The position numbers and the translations under genes were made by a program. Shown here piece after piece: positions 22,030 to 34,300 of a stretch of 64,000 bases of DNA. This DNA is from Sthenelais limicola (lineage: Eukaryota > Annelida > Polychaeta > Phyllodocida > Sigalionidae): assembly GCA_942159475.1 (NCBI GenBank), contig OW804094.1:129690755-129754754 (forward strand), read 5' to 3'. The first letter of the stretch is position 1; each line of letters begins with the position of its first letter. The notes under the pieces were generated by a model, which worked only from the letters and a program-made list of their open reading frames with translations, made no database searches and was not told where the DNA came from.

Positions 22030-24109
22030 TCAATGGCACATGCGTAAATATTTCATTTATGTTTTTTGTCGTTGTCTTTTGTCTTTTTATGTCTTTTGAG
22101 AATTAACGAAAACTAAAAAGGCCAAAACATATTCCACAATTCTATTCTATAGAGTGTTTTAAAAATACCGGTGGTATATTTAATGCCAAAGTTCTAATAA
22201 ACCACTATTGAAGAAACGAAATATATTTCTTGGGTCGTAGCTAATCAAATAAAGGAGTCTAATTCTATACTCTATCGGCCAGAGGTCAAGGACACCAATG
22301 TTACATGAATTTCTTATACTTTCAAGGCTTTCTTGTTATTATTGCGTCTAGCGGCGCGGTAGTCTACCCCCTGGAGGAAAGTCAGTGTGGGGCGCACTTG
22401 ATTAGGCCCAGGGGTAAATATACGCTCCCCGAGCAGTTCGTCTGCTGCTCCCACACTCGAGTCTTACATAATCTGGCCCCAAAAGATATAAGAGATACCG
22501 TTATGTTGCAATATTATCTTCTATCAAGGACGAAGTGAATCCTCTTTTCAACAGGTTGCATTCATCAAGTGAAAATGTGCCAACTTCTTCCAACGAGTTC
22601 CAACAGAACAGAACTTTATCGTATTGCCATATAAAGCTGTGTCTAGTTCCTTCAAGTTCAAGAGGATTTATAATCGCTTTACTTCTATTCTGACAACGCA
22701 AACTGCAGTGGTATTCATCTGAAGTGTTTTATGAATCATCACAGGCCGTTTAGCATTGCTTTTGATATCAGATTTACGATCGAGCATACAAAGCCATCGA
22801 CTTTGATGTGCTCACTAACGACAGCCATACAGACGTTCCTTCGCAATTACTATAAGCCTGTTCTAATTAATTGATGATCAACATTTGACCTCATTAAACA
22901 ACTTCAAAAGGGATCTACGCATGCAATATACTACGTTTTCAACCAAGGAGTTCCCAGAAGTGTGTGAAAAAGTGAAATTGCAACGAATTAAAAAATCATT
23001 TCGTGTACCCCCGTGGTTGTACAACAGTACAATATTCCAGAATCATGTTATAATAACCTCTTTAACAGGATATACAAGAACATCTGCTACTCGACAAGAG
23101 TCAACCAGTGCAGTTTTGCAAACCCCAAGTACAAGATAGTAATGCGGGAAACAGTGAAATGCGCCTCTTCGAGGCACATGTTGTTCACATCATCATAGTT
23201 GTGAACTATAAACGCTGTACCTTTCAAGACACTCCTTCCAGTTCCATCCACTTTCACTATAATACCTAGAAGCCTATAAATCATATTCGATAACCCCTAT
23301 CTTTCCCTGATAAAGTAAATCTAAAAGCAGATAAGTATCCTACAGATATGCACAATAATTACTTAACATAATAATTAAAGAAGTTGACGTACCTTGTCCC
23401 TGATGTTAGTTAAGTTAAGTGCACCAAACGAGCTACTCCTCTCACTTGATATACTCACAACTCCAACAACTTGAGTTACTCTTGCGGGGAAGCTAAGTCT
23501 TTTTCCTGATTGGCTGATTCGTAGTCACGTGACCTCTGATGAACACGTGTGGTGACTGCGAGGGTTGGCCCTGTGACTGAAGTGGGTACCACCAGAGTAG
23601 GAACCGATGGTAATATGAAAAATAGCTGCAATTAAAGCATGCCAAGTGAATAATGGTCTCGGACAAATCAGGGACTGACACGAGACTGGTATTATGCCTA
23701 ATGATATGCCACATCTATGGCTAGGCTCATGAGAGAGATGTTTATATATGTTTGTAATAACGGACGCTAATCGAATTCCTATCCGTTTTCAATATGGATT
23801 TCGTCATCTTGGTCAGAGAATATGTTGCAGAATATTTAAATAACTTTATACTACCGGCAAGCAAAACCTGTGGTTTAGTTTACGGAATGCGGAGACGGCA
23901 ACTGCATGTACATGTATATAAATCCTGTGTTATAGTACTTGTCCGGCTCGATGATCATTTTGATGTCGGAAGCTGAAGTAAATTTCTTTAACAAATAAGA
24001 AGTGATTATTGATTTTAAGATGGCATTCTGAGGGAGTATATCCGCCTCGTTCCACTAATAGTACTCATCCTTCATCCTTCATCTCATCAACGCGCATGAT
24101 ATTCTCGGT
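22030..24109. other. Gene-free stretch between two MITE-A copies
   Basis: Short frames on both strands at 22885-23284 show no recognisable domain. A small palindrome (GCGCCTCTTCGAGGCAC) lies near 23161. Nothing else is supported. Confidence 0.4.
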
Positions 24110-24305
24110 CAGATCTCTAGGCTTAGAGTTGAGAGAGTCCCTCCAAGCTTAGGGAAATCGCCCCCAAACCGTAAAATGTCATTAAAATGCCATTACAATC
24201 CCATTAGGACACATACTCCAGGGTCAGGAAGACCACTAGGACAGTAGGCGTCCAATCACTGACATGCAATTCTTATCTGATCCGAGAGGCTGTGAGCCTA
24301 GACTG
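24110..24305 (-). mobile_element. MITE-A family, full-length copy, inverted
   Basis: The complement of the right end reads CAGTCTAGGCTCACAGCC, and the left end is cagatctctaggcttagag. On the minus strand the landmarks run CTCTCGGATCAGATAAG, GTCAGTGATTGGACGCC, GTCCTAATGGGATTGTAATG and CTAAGCTTGGAGGGACTC, in the same order as the other copies. About 196 bases. Confidence 0.8.
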
Positions 24306-24549
24306 AGACATCTATTTTCATGATTCCGTATCTACTACAGAATAGTTTTAATTAATCGCATAATATTATGGCTAAAAGCGCACCATGCTACAGAAAATAT
24401 TCCTCTATTTTTTATATTAAATTTTATGAAGTTCTTGTAATCAGGACTACAACTGGTCTTCCACTAATATAGACTTAAGTGCCAGTGTGGGTGGAGCTGG
24501 AGGGAAGTGAAATTTGATATAAATGGGGATGAACATAAAGAAATAACAA

Positions 24550-24640
24550 ATACATGCAACCGCAACAGGATTTGAACTCACGACATTCACATCCCACTGA
24601 GTCGACAGAACATTTTAGAACTCGCCCAGACCGCTTTTAT
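24550..24640 (-). repeat. Possible tRNA-derived SINE head (weak)
   Basis: On the minus strand GTGAGTTCAAATCCTG matches a B-box (GTTCRANNC), with CTGGGCGAGTTCT about 55 bases upstream as a loose A-box. A cloverleaf cannot be closed by eye, so this is not called a tRNA. It could be a decayed SINE or chance. Confidence 0.2.
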
Positions 24641-27600
24641 TTACAACTTGTTGATCCAATCTTAGAGAAAGAGGAACTACTAAGATACAATGTGACGTTC
24701 TCAGGGCAATCTGGGGATGCACATACAAATAATGGTCCATGTATTGTGCTGAAATATTTGTTAAATAAAATAATAAAACATTAACATGATCTCCATTGAC
24801 ATTCACATTAATTAAGATGAATGTATACATGCTTAATTATATCAAATTATATAGATTGCTATTCAATCTCCTAAGCACATATCATTAGGGGAATTTACCA
24901 TTTCACATATTGGAGGGGGCAACATACAATGTATGTGAATACTTTTATATAATACTTGATATAATTATTGCCGGCACAGCATATCTGGCAAGTGTAAATC
25001 TTAAAAATTATTATGTTGGGGGCTTATAATAATACCCACAGAAACGGATTTCGAACCTTGTGCGTTCAGCCTTAAATTTGGGTTCCTCAGATTGTATTTG
25101 CGAGCCCTTGTTCCGTTTTAATGCCCACTTGCAAGGTGTCTCTAAAACCCACATTCAATAGTTGGCATATCTGGGAATGGATGCATGCATGCATGAGAGA
25201 ACTCTTGCCCGGCCTGGGAAGGAGTCGCACAGATGGGACATATTTAGAGTTGCACTGAGTGGAAGAATTTACGAGCATGAAATGAGCTGCAGGTAGCCGC
25301 TGCCATGTGGCTTTTAGGCATCGGTCCTGAAGCCCAAAGGGAAAGTTTCGTCCCATCCATCTTGGGGGCACTTACTTGACTAAGCATTGATATATCCTAG
25401 GTAGAAATTAGTCACCAAGGGAACGCGAAGCATGTGTGTCTACTATACATCATTACCAAGGCAGTGCCCATGTAGGTTATAGTACTAAAATATCTCTCCA
25501 GTAAATTTCCCAAGAATCAGGGACTGCATAGTCTGGGTTCTCAGCTGTGCCAAAGGGTTATAAAGATAAAGTGCTAAATTGAGTTCTTAGAAATATCCAC
25601 TTCAGCCAATAATAAACTGGGAGAAATGGGGAGAAACATTGAGAGAAAGATGCCCAATGAATAAATCAGGTATATAATATTATTTTCTAAATTGATGAAT
25701 GAATATGGAAACCATTGATAAAATGGCAGGGCAATGATATGCAGTTAGCATGGCATGTGACGTGTTATGTGTATCTGCTTGTGAAGTATTATTATAATGG
25801 TGCATTGTCATTTCCTCCTGGTGTTTAAGTTCGTGTTATCAGATCATATACATCTTCATACATCTTTTCATTTTAGTGGGGTTTCAATGAACATTCGTTT
25901 CCCACTCCAGGTCATGTCAACTTTGAACGGTGCATTGGGTGAGCAATGTCTTGAGCCAAAATAATACCGTTATCTTTGTCCTCTCTTTTACAATTTCAAT
26001 TTGCATAAGGTGGAATCCGTGGACACAAATAAAGAAAAAAATTGGGAAAACGCTGCTAAAACAATGGCACCAATTTGTGGTCATTAGTTTACACTAACAT
26101 AATTCACACACTATCCCTTAAATTAGGGTCTTAAATGCTTATATTATTACAAGACGCTGCCAATACATACACAAGAAGGATACAGGCTGCTTAACCTATA
26201 ATATAATTTGTTGTTATTGTTATAGACAGACAGTGAATGACACACTAACATACAAAGTATAACGCTTTTCAAAAACAAAAAGAAAGTATAAAAAAACACG
26301 TGGGATCAAAGCTTGGTCTATATCCTACATCTTTGGTTGATCTTAACATATGTATTCCCACCAGCATCATTCATATATAGTAATCTACAGAACTAATACC
26401 ACCTCCAAGCGCCCGTTGCACAACACACCTTACTTAATAGTTTCCTTCCTTGGCTACTGCTTCTTGCTATGCAGCTGGTAATGAAATTTTAATTAGCGAA
26501 AGAATTAGCTATACACGCAGGCAATCCTAGTTTTTTATTTATTTAATAAGAATTTCCTACCTAAGCCAGAATGAATAGGTTAGCAAGGAACATTTTAAGT
26601 AAGGAACTTATACAACAGGTCCCAGTTTTGCTCCATATCCTTGAGGCATATGTTAATTCTCTGTGTGTATTTTTTATATTTATTTATTTCCCTTGCCAAA
26701 GTGCTGCACGCATATCGACGTAACTACTGTGGATCATACATGACCTAACTCACAGAATTAATGTAAATTTTCTGCAATAAGAAAGTACCAAGGCAATCCA
26801 CAAACAAACAGTTATCGTTCGAACGTGCAACATGCAAATATATTTGTGTTTATGAGTCCAATCACGAGTAAATGTATGCATCCATGGGCTGAAAATGTAT
26901 GGTATAGCTTCCACATAATTGTAGCTTCGTGTAAAAGTATTATCCTGTATAGTTAAATATATGGATGCTGGATGGGAATAAGATGGAGTAATGACGGGGG
27001 TTCGCCTGCGGGGAATACAGTTGTTAAATTATTATATTGGGGATAGACAGGAGCAAGAGGCGAAGCATATACGGGTAGCCATGTGTGAACGGGAGGGTCG
27101 AGGTATCTAGATTATAGGCTAATGATCGACTGTCCACCCCATCACACCACCCCATCATTTCCCAGGGTCAAGAGGGTGCTGGGAGATTCACGGTGCATTT
27201 AGTGGAGTTGGATGCAGGGCGCAATCGATAAATATAGGGGTTGGAGCTGGGAGTTTGCGTCAGTGAGGTAGGTCCAAGTGAGTGTTGGAATAGGGGACGG
27301 GAGGAGGGGAATGAAGGGGCGGGGGCCTGGGCGGGGGGGGGGGGGGGGGCTCCATAGGCAAGCACATTAGGGTAGATTTGCATGTAGGTGGTTCATTTAC
27401 GGATAACTTCGATTTTTGTAAAAGATATATTTTAAAGACCAGCGATCCTATTTCATTTGTTTAACCTACAGAATGAAGTGCTTTTCCTGACGGATAATCT
27501 TCAAGCTTTGATCCCACGTACTTCTTATTTATTATGTGGTTGTGTATGATGGTCTTTACAATATGCCCTCTCGCGATAATAAAACCTTTAGCATAATGCT

Positions 27601-27890
27601 TCTTAATTTAATTGTCATTTTAATTTAGTTTGTAACCTCGGGCATACACAATATTAGTTTCAGCCTGTCGCTGATCTTACTTAGTACAACAGAGCTGGCC
27701 AAGATGTATACCGTTAGGACACATAAGACAGTGCTGCCACCTGGGAAAATGTAGATGAAATGTTAACTGGTTCAGCTCAATTATTGTAACTTCCATGCAA
27801 GCCCGCAAGTATACATATTTTTTTATGACCAATAAATGCCAATACATATCTTTATTATATACATAGTAGGTCTTCCAACAACACATTATA
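24640..27890. other. Gene-free stretch with a G-rich end
   Basis: No gene was recognised. From about 26990 to 27360 the plus strand is strongly G-rich and ends in a 17-base G run. The minus-strand frame 27168-27383 is low-complexity proline-rich translation of that G-rich DNA and is not called. Confidence 0.4.
27333..27349. repeat. Poly(G) run of 17 bases in G-rich context
   Basis: A homopolymer G tract is preceded by several GGGG clusters (GGAGGGGAATGAAGGGGC). It has potential for four-stranded DNA and is a likely trouble spot for sequencing. Confidence 0.85.
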
Positions 27891-28095
27891 GTCTAAGCGC
27901 CGGAAAATGTACAATTCGCCTTCACCAACTTTCCCAAATAACCTAAATTTAAGACCAAATTTAAGGCTCAAAATACAGTTCAGCACATAGGCCTATACTG
28001 AGATATGATTTGTATTTATCATTTCTTAGCCTAATTTAGCAGGATTTATTAAATGTGTAGAGCTGCCTGTTGTATATTTTACGACGCTCTGACCC
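27891..28095 (+). mobile_element. MITE-B family, complete copy
   Basis: The left end GTCTAAGCGCCGGAAAATG (then tacaattcg) is matched by the complement of the right end (GGGTCAGAGCGTCGTAAAAT, then atacaac). The interior holds AATAACCTAAATTTAAGAC, CTCAAAATACAGTTCAGCAC and CTAATTTAGCAGGATTTATT. The left flank is ATTATA. Confidence 0.78.
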
Positions 28096-28560
28096 ATACG
28101 TAATTGCTGTTATTTCACCAGAAATAGATATAAGGTTTAATAGAATAAATATATAAACAGTATAAAATTATGCAATAACGCGTAGCTGCATAATTTCCCT
28201 GCTCTTATTCTCGATTCCAAAAACATAAACGATAATTTAATGGGCGGTGATCTCAGGAACTAGGGTTATAAAGAGAAATTATAGATAGTTTTGACAATTT
28301 TATTCAATATTTGTTATAGACTGCATTAGCCTAAATGTACTTCACCAAAAACCAACGAAAAAAAAATTGTATTTTTTTACAATTGTGAATTGGAAGTAAG
28401 TAATTCATTTTAAATTTCATGTCTTGTAGTATTCTAATTACTTTCTGTTTGGTTAAATAATGGGGAAGAGGGATTATCGCTGGAACTTTTAGCTACATCC
28501 AACATATTATGGGAATTCGTTGGTATATTTATTCCCGAGTTATGGCTATAGCACAAATTA

Positions 28561-28662
28561 ATTTTAGATATCCACAATTCTATTTGACATATCAAAATTA
28601 ATATTCAAATTTCGATATCTGAAATTGAATTTTAGATGTCCTTAATTTTAGATATCTCTCAT
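28561..28662. repeat. Degenerate GATATC/AATT array, left block
   Basis: About five diverged units of some 20-22 bases, each with an ATATC-like core and an AATT-rich spacer (AGATATCCACAATTC, CATATCAAAATTAATATTC, CGATATCTGAAATTG, and so on). The same type of unit recurs at 30115-30262 and 30538-30662. Confidence 0.65.
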
Positions 28663-29228
28663 AGCACACCCTCGTGGCATTTTTGCGACCTGAAAAACCT
28701 GTGGGCTCATCAATATGACAACAATGGCACTGCAGCGCCACCTTACATGCAGTGGTTACACCACACATGTGACATTGATTAAAGTGGCTAAGATAGTTAA
28801 AATGAGTAGTCATGGAATAGTGTGAAACTTTGTCAGTGTAATCAATTCATATATAATAGGTATAGCAATATCTGAAGTATTGAATATCAGCATTGCGTTT
28901 TTATTCAATGATTAGTGAATATGTGTAATGAATGGGTCAGAACATAAACCCATGTCAAATCCATGAGGAAATGGCTTTGGAGACCAGGAGGTGCTGCCAG
29001 ATTTAGCCCTGGTGGCAGAATGCCCTTTGTACTGACCAGTGCCGACCTGGGTGTTACATAATTCCAGATGTCAACCCAACTGCCACTTTGAAATTTCTGG
29101 TTGGCAAGCAAAAACGATTTTGCTCGCTATATTTAGCAAATATCTCATATAATATGAATTTCATAGTTTTGATATTCACAGGAGTTAATTAGGTAGGGTA
29201 ATGTGCACCAAATACTAGCAAATGAAGT

Positions 29229-29274
29229 CGAAATTCCGTTACTCGATAATCTAGCCAGCAACAGTGAGAAGTGT
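29229..29274 (-). repeat. Inverse copy of the spacer of the 16.8-kb direct repeat
   Basis: On the minus strand this reads ACACTTCTCACTGTTGCTGG, then ACGAGTAACGGAATTTC-like sequence, matching about 16876-16926 with a few differences. Confidence 0.6.
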
Positions 29275-29424
29275 CAACCCTGCAGCCTATGGGCTGTGCT
29301 TACTCCCTATATATACCTCAATGGCATAAGATACAACTGATATCAAGCAAAATGTTTCATCTCACAATTTAATTTTATACATAGAAATAAATTTACAGAT
29401 ACGATTATGTGATTGAGGTTTGCT

Positions 29425-29995
29425 TGCAGATATGGTGAGCCATATAGGGTCATACATTCAATATCTAGAGATATCTCAGAATATTTGGTGATATTTGTAA
29501 CTCTATTATCGATATATGTAAATGCATTACACATATTGATTTTCTTTAGATATGTAAAACAATTATATTTACCGATATCTTCAAATATTTGCAGATATCA
29601 GTAAATGTTTAATTCTTGACCCAATGGCTGCCACTATTACTGTAATATTGATATCTGTAAATACATTACAGATATCAACAATCCTATTTTACATATCTGT
29701 AACTCTATCTGCAAGGGAGGCATATTATCGATATCTATAATACATTTACAATCAATAATACAGTTACAGATATCTAAAATAGGATTAACAATATCTGTAA
29801 TGCATTTACAGATATCGATGAATACAATACAGATATCAACAATGATATAATATGTAATGTAGTTAGGCCTACATCTGTTATGTAGTTTCCGAAATCGGTA
29901 ATGTAGTTACCGATATCTCTAATACCGATGTCTCTAAATATTTGGAGATATCGCCAAATATTGAATTTATGACCTGATGGCTCGCCATATGCAGA
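29425..29995. mobile_element. 570-bp palindromic element rich in GATATC
   Basis: Terminal inverted repeats of about 50 bases: 29426-29479 and the complement of 29939-29994 both read TGCA..TATGG.GAGCCAT, then GGTCATA.ATTCAATAT, then .GATATCTC. The interior contains at least ten GATATC sites, nearly all as CAGATATC or GATATCTG within TGTAAAT/ATTTACA context. At 29648-29680 there is an internal hairpin (TTGATATCTGTAA against TTACAGATATCAA). There is no open frame. It fits a non-autonomous inverted-repeat element or foldback element that carries a satellite-like core. Confidence 0.7.
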
Positions 29996-30114
29996 ACCTT
30001 CTAATTAACAATTAATTAACATCCACATATCATAAATTCAGTAAACTGTGTCATAGATTCTCCCTACTATATGGGTCAAGCCATATCCAGAATTCAAAAG
30101 TCTGCTGCAGGTTG

Positions 30115-30262
30115 AATTGTAGATATGGGACAGAAAATTGTAGATATGTGAAACTCGGATTTTGGATAACAAGAATTGAATTTTGAATATCAAGAAATTA
30201 ATTTTGGATATCAAAAATTGAATTTTGGATATGTGAAATTGGATTGTGCATATCTGAATTGT
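30115..30262. repeat. Degenerate GATATC/AATT array, middle block
   Basis: About six units of roughly 22 bases on the theme AATTGAATTTTGGATATCAA, with drift. It lies 120 bases right of the 570-bp element. Confidence 0.75.
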
Positions 30263-30537
30263 AATTACATATGTAACTACTCACATAAACCTTGCCTCGC
30301 GTGGGTCTTCCCTATTGGTCAAGAAACATGGGCCAACCTTTACTAACCAGGGAGAGAAACCCAATTACAAGGCATAAGTACACATCAGCTTATCTAAACA
30401 TAAATTATGAGCAAAAACTAACGGCTATTTTATCAGGTTGAAAAATCTAGCGTTAACTGATGCAATGGGTGATCGGATAACAAACTACTATTAAATATCA
30501 TTGGGACTGTGAAATGATTTAATTCTAAAATTTATTT

Positions 30538-30662
30538 TGGATCTAAATTAATTAAAATACTAAATTCCGGATATCCAGAATTGAATTCTAGATATCCAAA
30601 ATTAATTCCGGATATCTGATTTGTTTTTGATATCCATAAAAATGCAGATATCTACAATTCGG
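30538..30662. repeat. Degenerate GATATC/AATT array, right block
   Basis: Units such as CCGGATATCCAGAATTGAAT, TAGATATCCAAAATTAATT and CCGGATATCTGATTTG, related to the blocks at 28561 and 30115. Confidence 0.7.
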
Positions 30663-31280
30663 GAATATACCAACAGTTTCCCATAGTCATAAGTAGGTAT
30701 TGGTACTGCCTTAAACTTTGGAAATGGGCCCCATTGGAATCTCAAAGAGTATTACCCATATATATTTGTGTGAACACTTGAGATTTTCCCTCCTGATGCT
30801 TTCTGATACTGTTACAGGCGTTACACTAGAGGGTAGCACTCATCCTGGTAAATGTTTGTTCTGTCTTTTACCTCCAGAAGGCGCGTCTGTGCCACAGAAG
30901 GAGGTGAAAACAAGAAAGCAGCTTGACTGTATTTATCCGTATTTATAGTTATAGCAGAAGCTGAGGAAATGTATTCCCATTGTCTATTGATATGTACATA
31001 TTCGTATTTATATTTTTGTGGTGGGGGGTGCAAAGATGTTAAATTTTTTTATATTGTCTTCATGAATGATCGGAAGGAATCAGCGAAAAACATGGTCATA
31101 CAATCTACATGCAGGAATAGAAAACGCAATTATTGCATAGATTTGGTAAGTTGGTTTGTCATCAAACCTTATCTGAGAATAGGTAGGCCTACACGTGGTC
31201 TTACTTGTGCATTTCAAACTGTTAATCTTATGCGATACGTATTTCAATCAATCGCGCACATTTGTATGTGATACAGCCCC

Positions 31281-31378
31281 AACAGACAGAGGGATAGAGG
31301 AGGGAGAGACAGGAGGGAGAGCGGGAGAGAGAGATGGAGAGAGAGAAGAGAGAGGGAAGAGAGGAGACTTATAGAGAG
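31281..31378. repeat. Purine-rich (GGGAGA)n/(GA)n microsatellite
   Basis: About 100 bases of almost pure purine on the plus strand, built of GAGA and GGGAGA units. Possible triplex-forming tract. Confidence 0.85.
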
Positions 31379-31379
31379 C

Positions 31380-34300
31380 TTATTGGTTTTTTTTTTACAT
31401 TTCCCCTAATAGGCATTTTTTTCTCCATAAACAATTGATAGCTTATTGGGTTTTTTTAAAAAAATTTTTGTGGTCATTCATTGCCTTCGAGTTTGGGAGG
31501 ACAAATTTTGCCTGTTTACTCAAATTTGGCAACCACGATTACAGCATTGATTGGAACAGGTGAACACAAGAATCATAAAAGCACACTAGCTTATGTCAAC
31601 TTTTCAGCATTTGCGGACTAGTAAATAGAAATAGATTACTAAGATACAGTTTTACCGAATTCGCAATATAAATATAACGAATTGACATCATTTGCGGCGT
31701 TAATTGCTGCCGCAGCACATTAATTTAATATGTGTACATAATAATAGGAAGCTTCAAATCCCCCTGCACAACTGGAACCGAAATCTCTTGAAAATAAATA
31801 GTTTCCTCGAAGATCACTTCTGCCATTGACCATTTTCCTGGATTAGGAATCACTGCGGAATATCTTACTCTAAGGGTATATAAATTGTATGAATGAAAAT
31901 CACTACTGCATTTACCTTTAGGGAACAGACAACCATCTAGACTCACTCGAGCCCCAAGTCCAATGCTCATCAATCAAAGTGATTCCAAGCAGTTGATAGA
32001 AGATGATAGGCCCATAACCCTGTACGGTCCCTTGAGGTTCTCTCCTTCCTGGATACCATCATCTTATACAAGCTCACATCTGCTCCTCTTACTAAACAAT
32101 CTGGATCGTATTATGCACTCATATATCACTTTTAACTCTTCTGCTACTTATAATGACTTAGCATCCATTAGATATCCCTGGAAAGGATCCATGTTATGTT
32201 GAATGATCATTGATGAACCATACATATTCGCTGAGTAACATTTCAAAGGCTGTTTTGTGGCGTTCATATATATTTCTTCAAACAAGAATTGTGCTGTCTT
32301 AAATTTTTGGAAAGTAGAGGCTTTGACTACGCTGTCTACAGATGTTAAATACTGACAAGATGTCAGTTCGTGCCAGCGCACGTGGACCACTCGCAACAGG
32401 TGATGAATCGACTGGAAGGGTGTTTGTGGTCTTTCTCCTGATAGTAACGGACAGGTTGCCACAGTGATTGCTTGCTAAGAATATGAAACGGACACCAATG
32501 GTCCCGATAACATTATGTGTAAGGCGCTGCCTAGTGGATGAATCATGAGCAATTATTTAACATGCATTGCCCTAGCCTCTGAACCTGTCAGAAACGAAGG
32601 TGAATTCAATTTTGATATTGGCTTGATAAAGTAAAATTATCTCCTTGGGCGCATGGGTGCATCAAACGCTAATAAATCAAGGAGCACTGGACACAGTGGA
32701 AAATACACTTATCGCCTTGTTGGCTAAAACAATTTTAAGTCCGAATTTAATATTTTGGCTAAAACAATTTTAAGTATTATGTATATAAGATACCCGTATG
32801 CCCATAATGTTTCGGTAGCACAATTTTGTAACGATTTTTACTTTTGGGAGCATAGGCCTACATCAACTATATATATAACCTTAACTTGTATTCTAAGCTA
32901 TAACCAAACATGGGTCTTCAATCGGGCAACTTTGAAGAACCATGTTAACTCTTAGAGTAACTCTAAGGTTAACTGAAAGGAAACAAGCAATGGATACATT
33001 CTTAATCTCATTACCCCGTAAACTTTCCTTTTTCCCTCTTTGCAACAGACACCACTCCTAAATCAAGTGATTCATTCTGAAATTGGAAGCGGGGATCCAA
33101 GGGGGAAAATACCGGCATTTCAGGGGGACCACATCGTTTCCCCAAACCCCAGGACCTTGATTTCATAAAATGATACGAACTTGGGGTTAGATACACTTTC
33201 ATTCCAATTGTCATCCGCCTCTATACTCTCAACCCCCTCCTACCCCACCTCCTTTTATGTACACCCACAGTCCACCGCATTGTGTCATTTTGTATATGGC
33301 TATACCCATATATTAGGGTGTATACCAGCGGCTTGATAAAAACACAAAACATTAGCCGGATTGTTTATGTTTTAATGTTTTACTTTTGCCTTTTTTGAGC
33401 AGCTCCAAACCTAGGAGACAACCCCATAGTTGAGTCACACAGACGCAAGTGTCCCAGGGTCAAGTGGCGAGGGCGAGACCCGACAGTCCCGTGTTTGTTG
33501 AGAAAATACTTATGGATCAGTTAGATCAGGGTGCTCAACGTGTAGCGAAGATATGCCAACACCCACACGTATCCAGGGAGATACACTTGAGTTAATTGTT
33601 AGACAAGTTGACAGCCGTCTGTCCGCATCAATCAGTTGGCACTGACTCCTGAAAAAAAGTGTGTTGAGCGCGAAAGGATGCCTTCACAGAAGAGTTTTGA
33701 AAAAAGGGAAGCAAAGGGGAGAGAGTAAATTCATTGTGGCCTATAGACTGAGGGTAATCCATTCAACTTGTCCTTAGTTATTCGGCTATCACCTCTCCTT
33801 GAACACTGTGCTATTCTCCACTCTCTTCATATATTGGTAAAGTCATTCCTGTTTCTGAGTATAGTGGCTTGATTTGTGGACTCTTAACTTCCATATATAT
33901 TTTTTTGATTTGTTTTGATCAAATATATTGATAGAATCCTGGCGGAGCAGACACTTTACTACGTACAGTATTTCTTCTTCAAAGTAAATAACGGTAATAT
34001 AGATTGGAATTGGTATAAACCTAAAGAAAAAGAGAGAGTATAAAATGTATTTCAAGCCTTGTTTGAACATTAGTACTCAAGGACATCCGTCCCTTATACA
34101 TTATACCCTTTGTCCTAAACAAGAATGAATGATTGATATATGTACAGACTTGTGTGCCAAATATTCTATCTACTAAGCAATAAATCTCATTGCTGAAACA
34201 ACCAACTTAGAACAAGAGGGTTTTTATTGGTACTTAGCCCAGTGCCAAAACAATATGCTATAGCTTCGCCATATGCTTGACGGTTGCCTTTCACCGAAAG

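Noticed and set aside
22885..23284. Overlapping frames on both strands with protein-like stretches
   Set aside because: No family, and opposite-strand frames of similar quality in the same DNA argue for chance.
25050..25075. GGTTCGAAATCC-like B-box on the minus strand
   Set aside because: It has one base too many for a tRNA T-loop, and no A-box or cloverleaf could be built around it.
27168..27383. Proline-rich minus-strand frame
   Set aside because: It is the translation of a G-rich low-complexity tract and a poly(G) run, not a gene.
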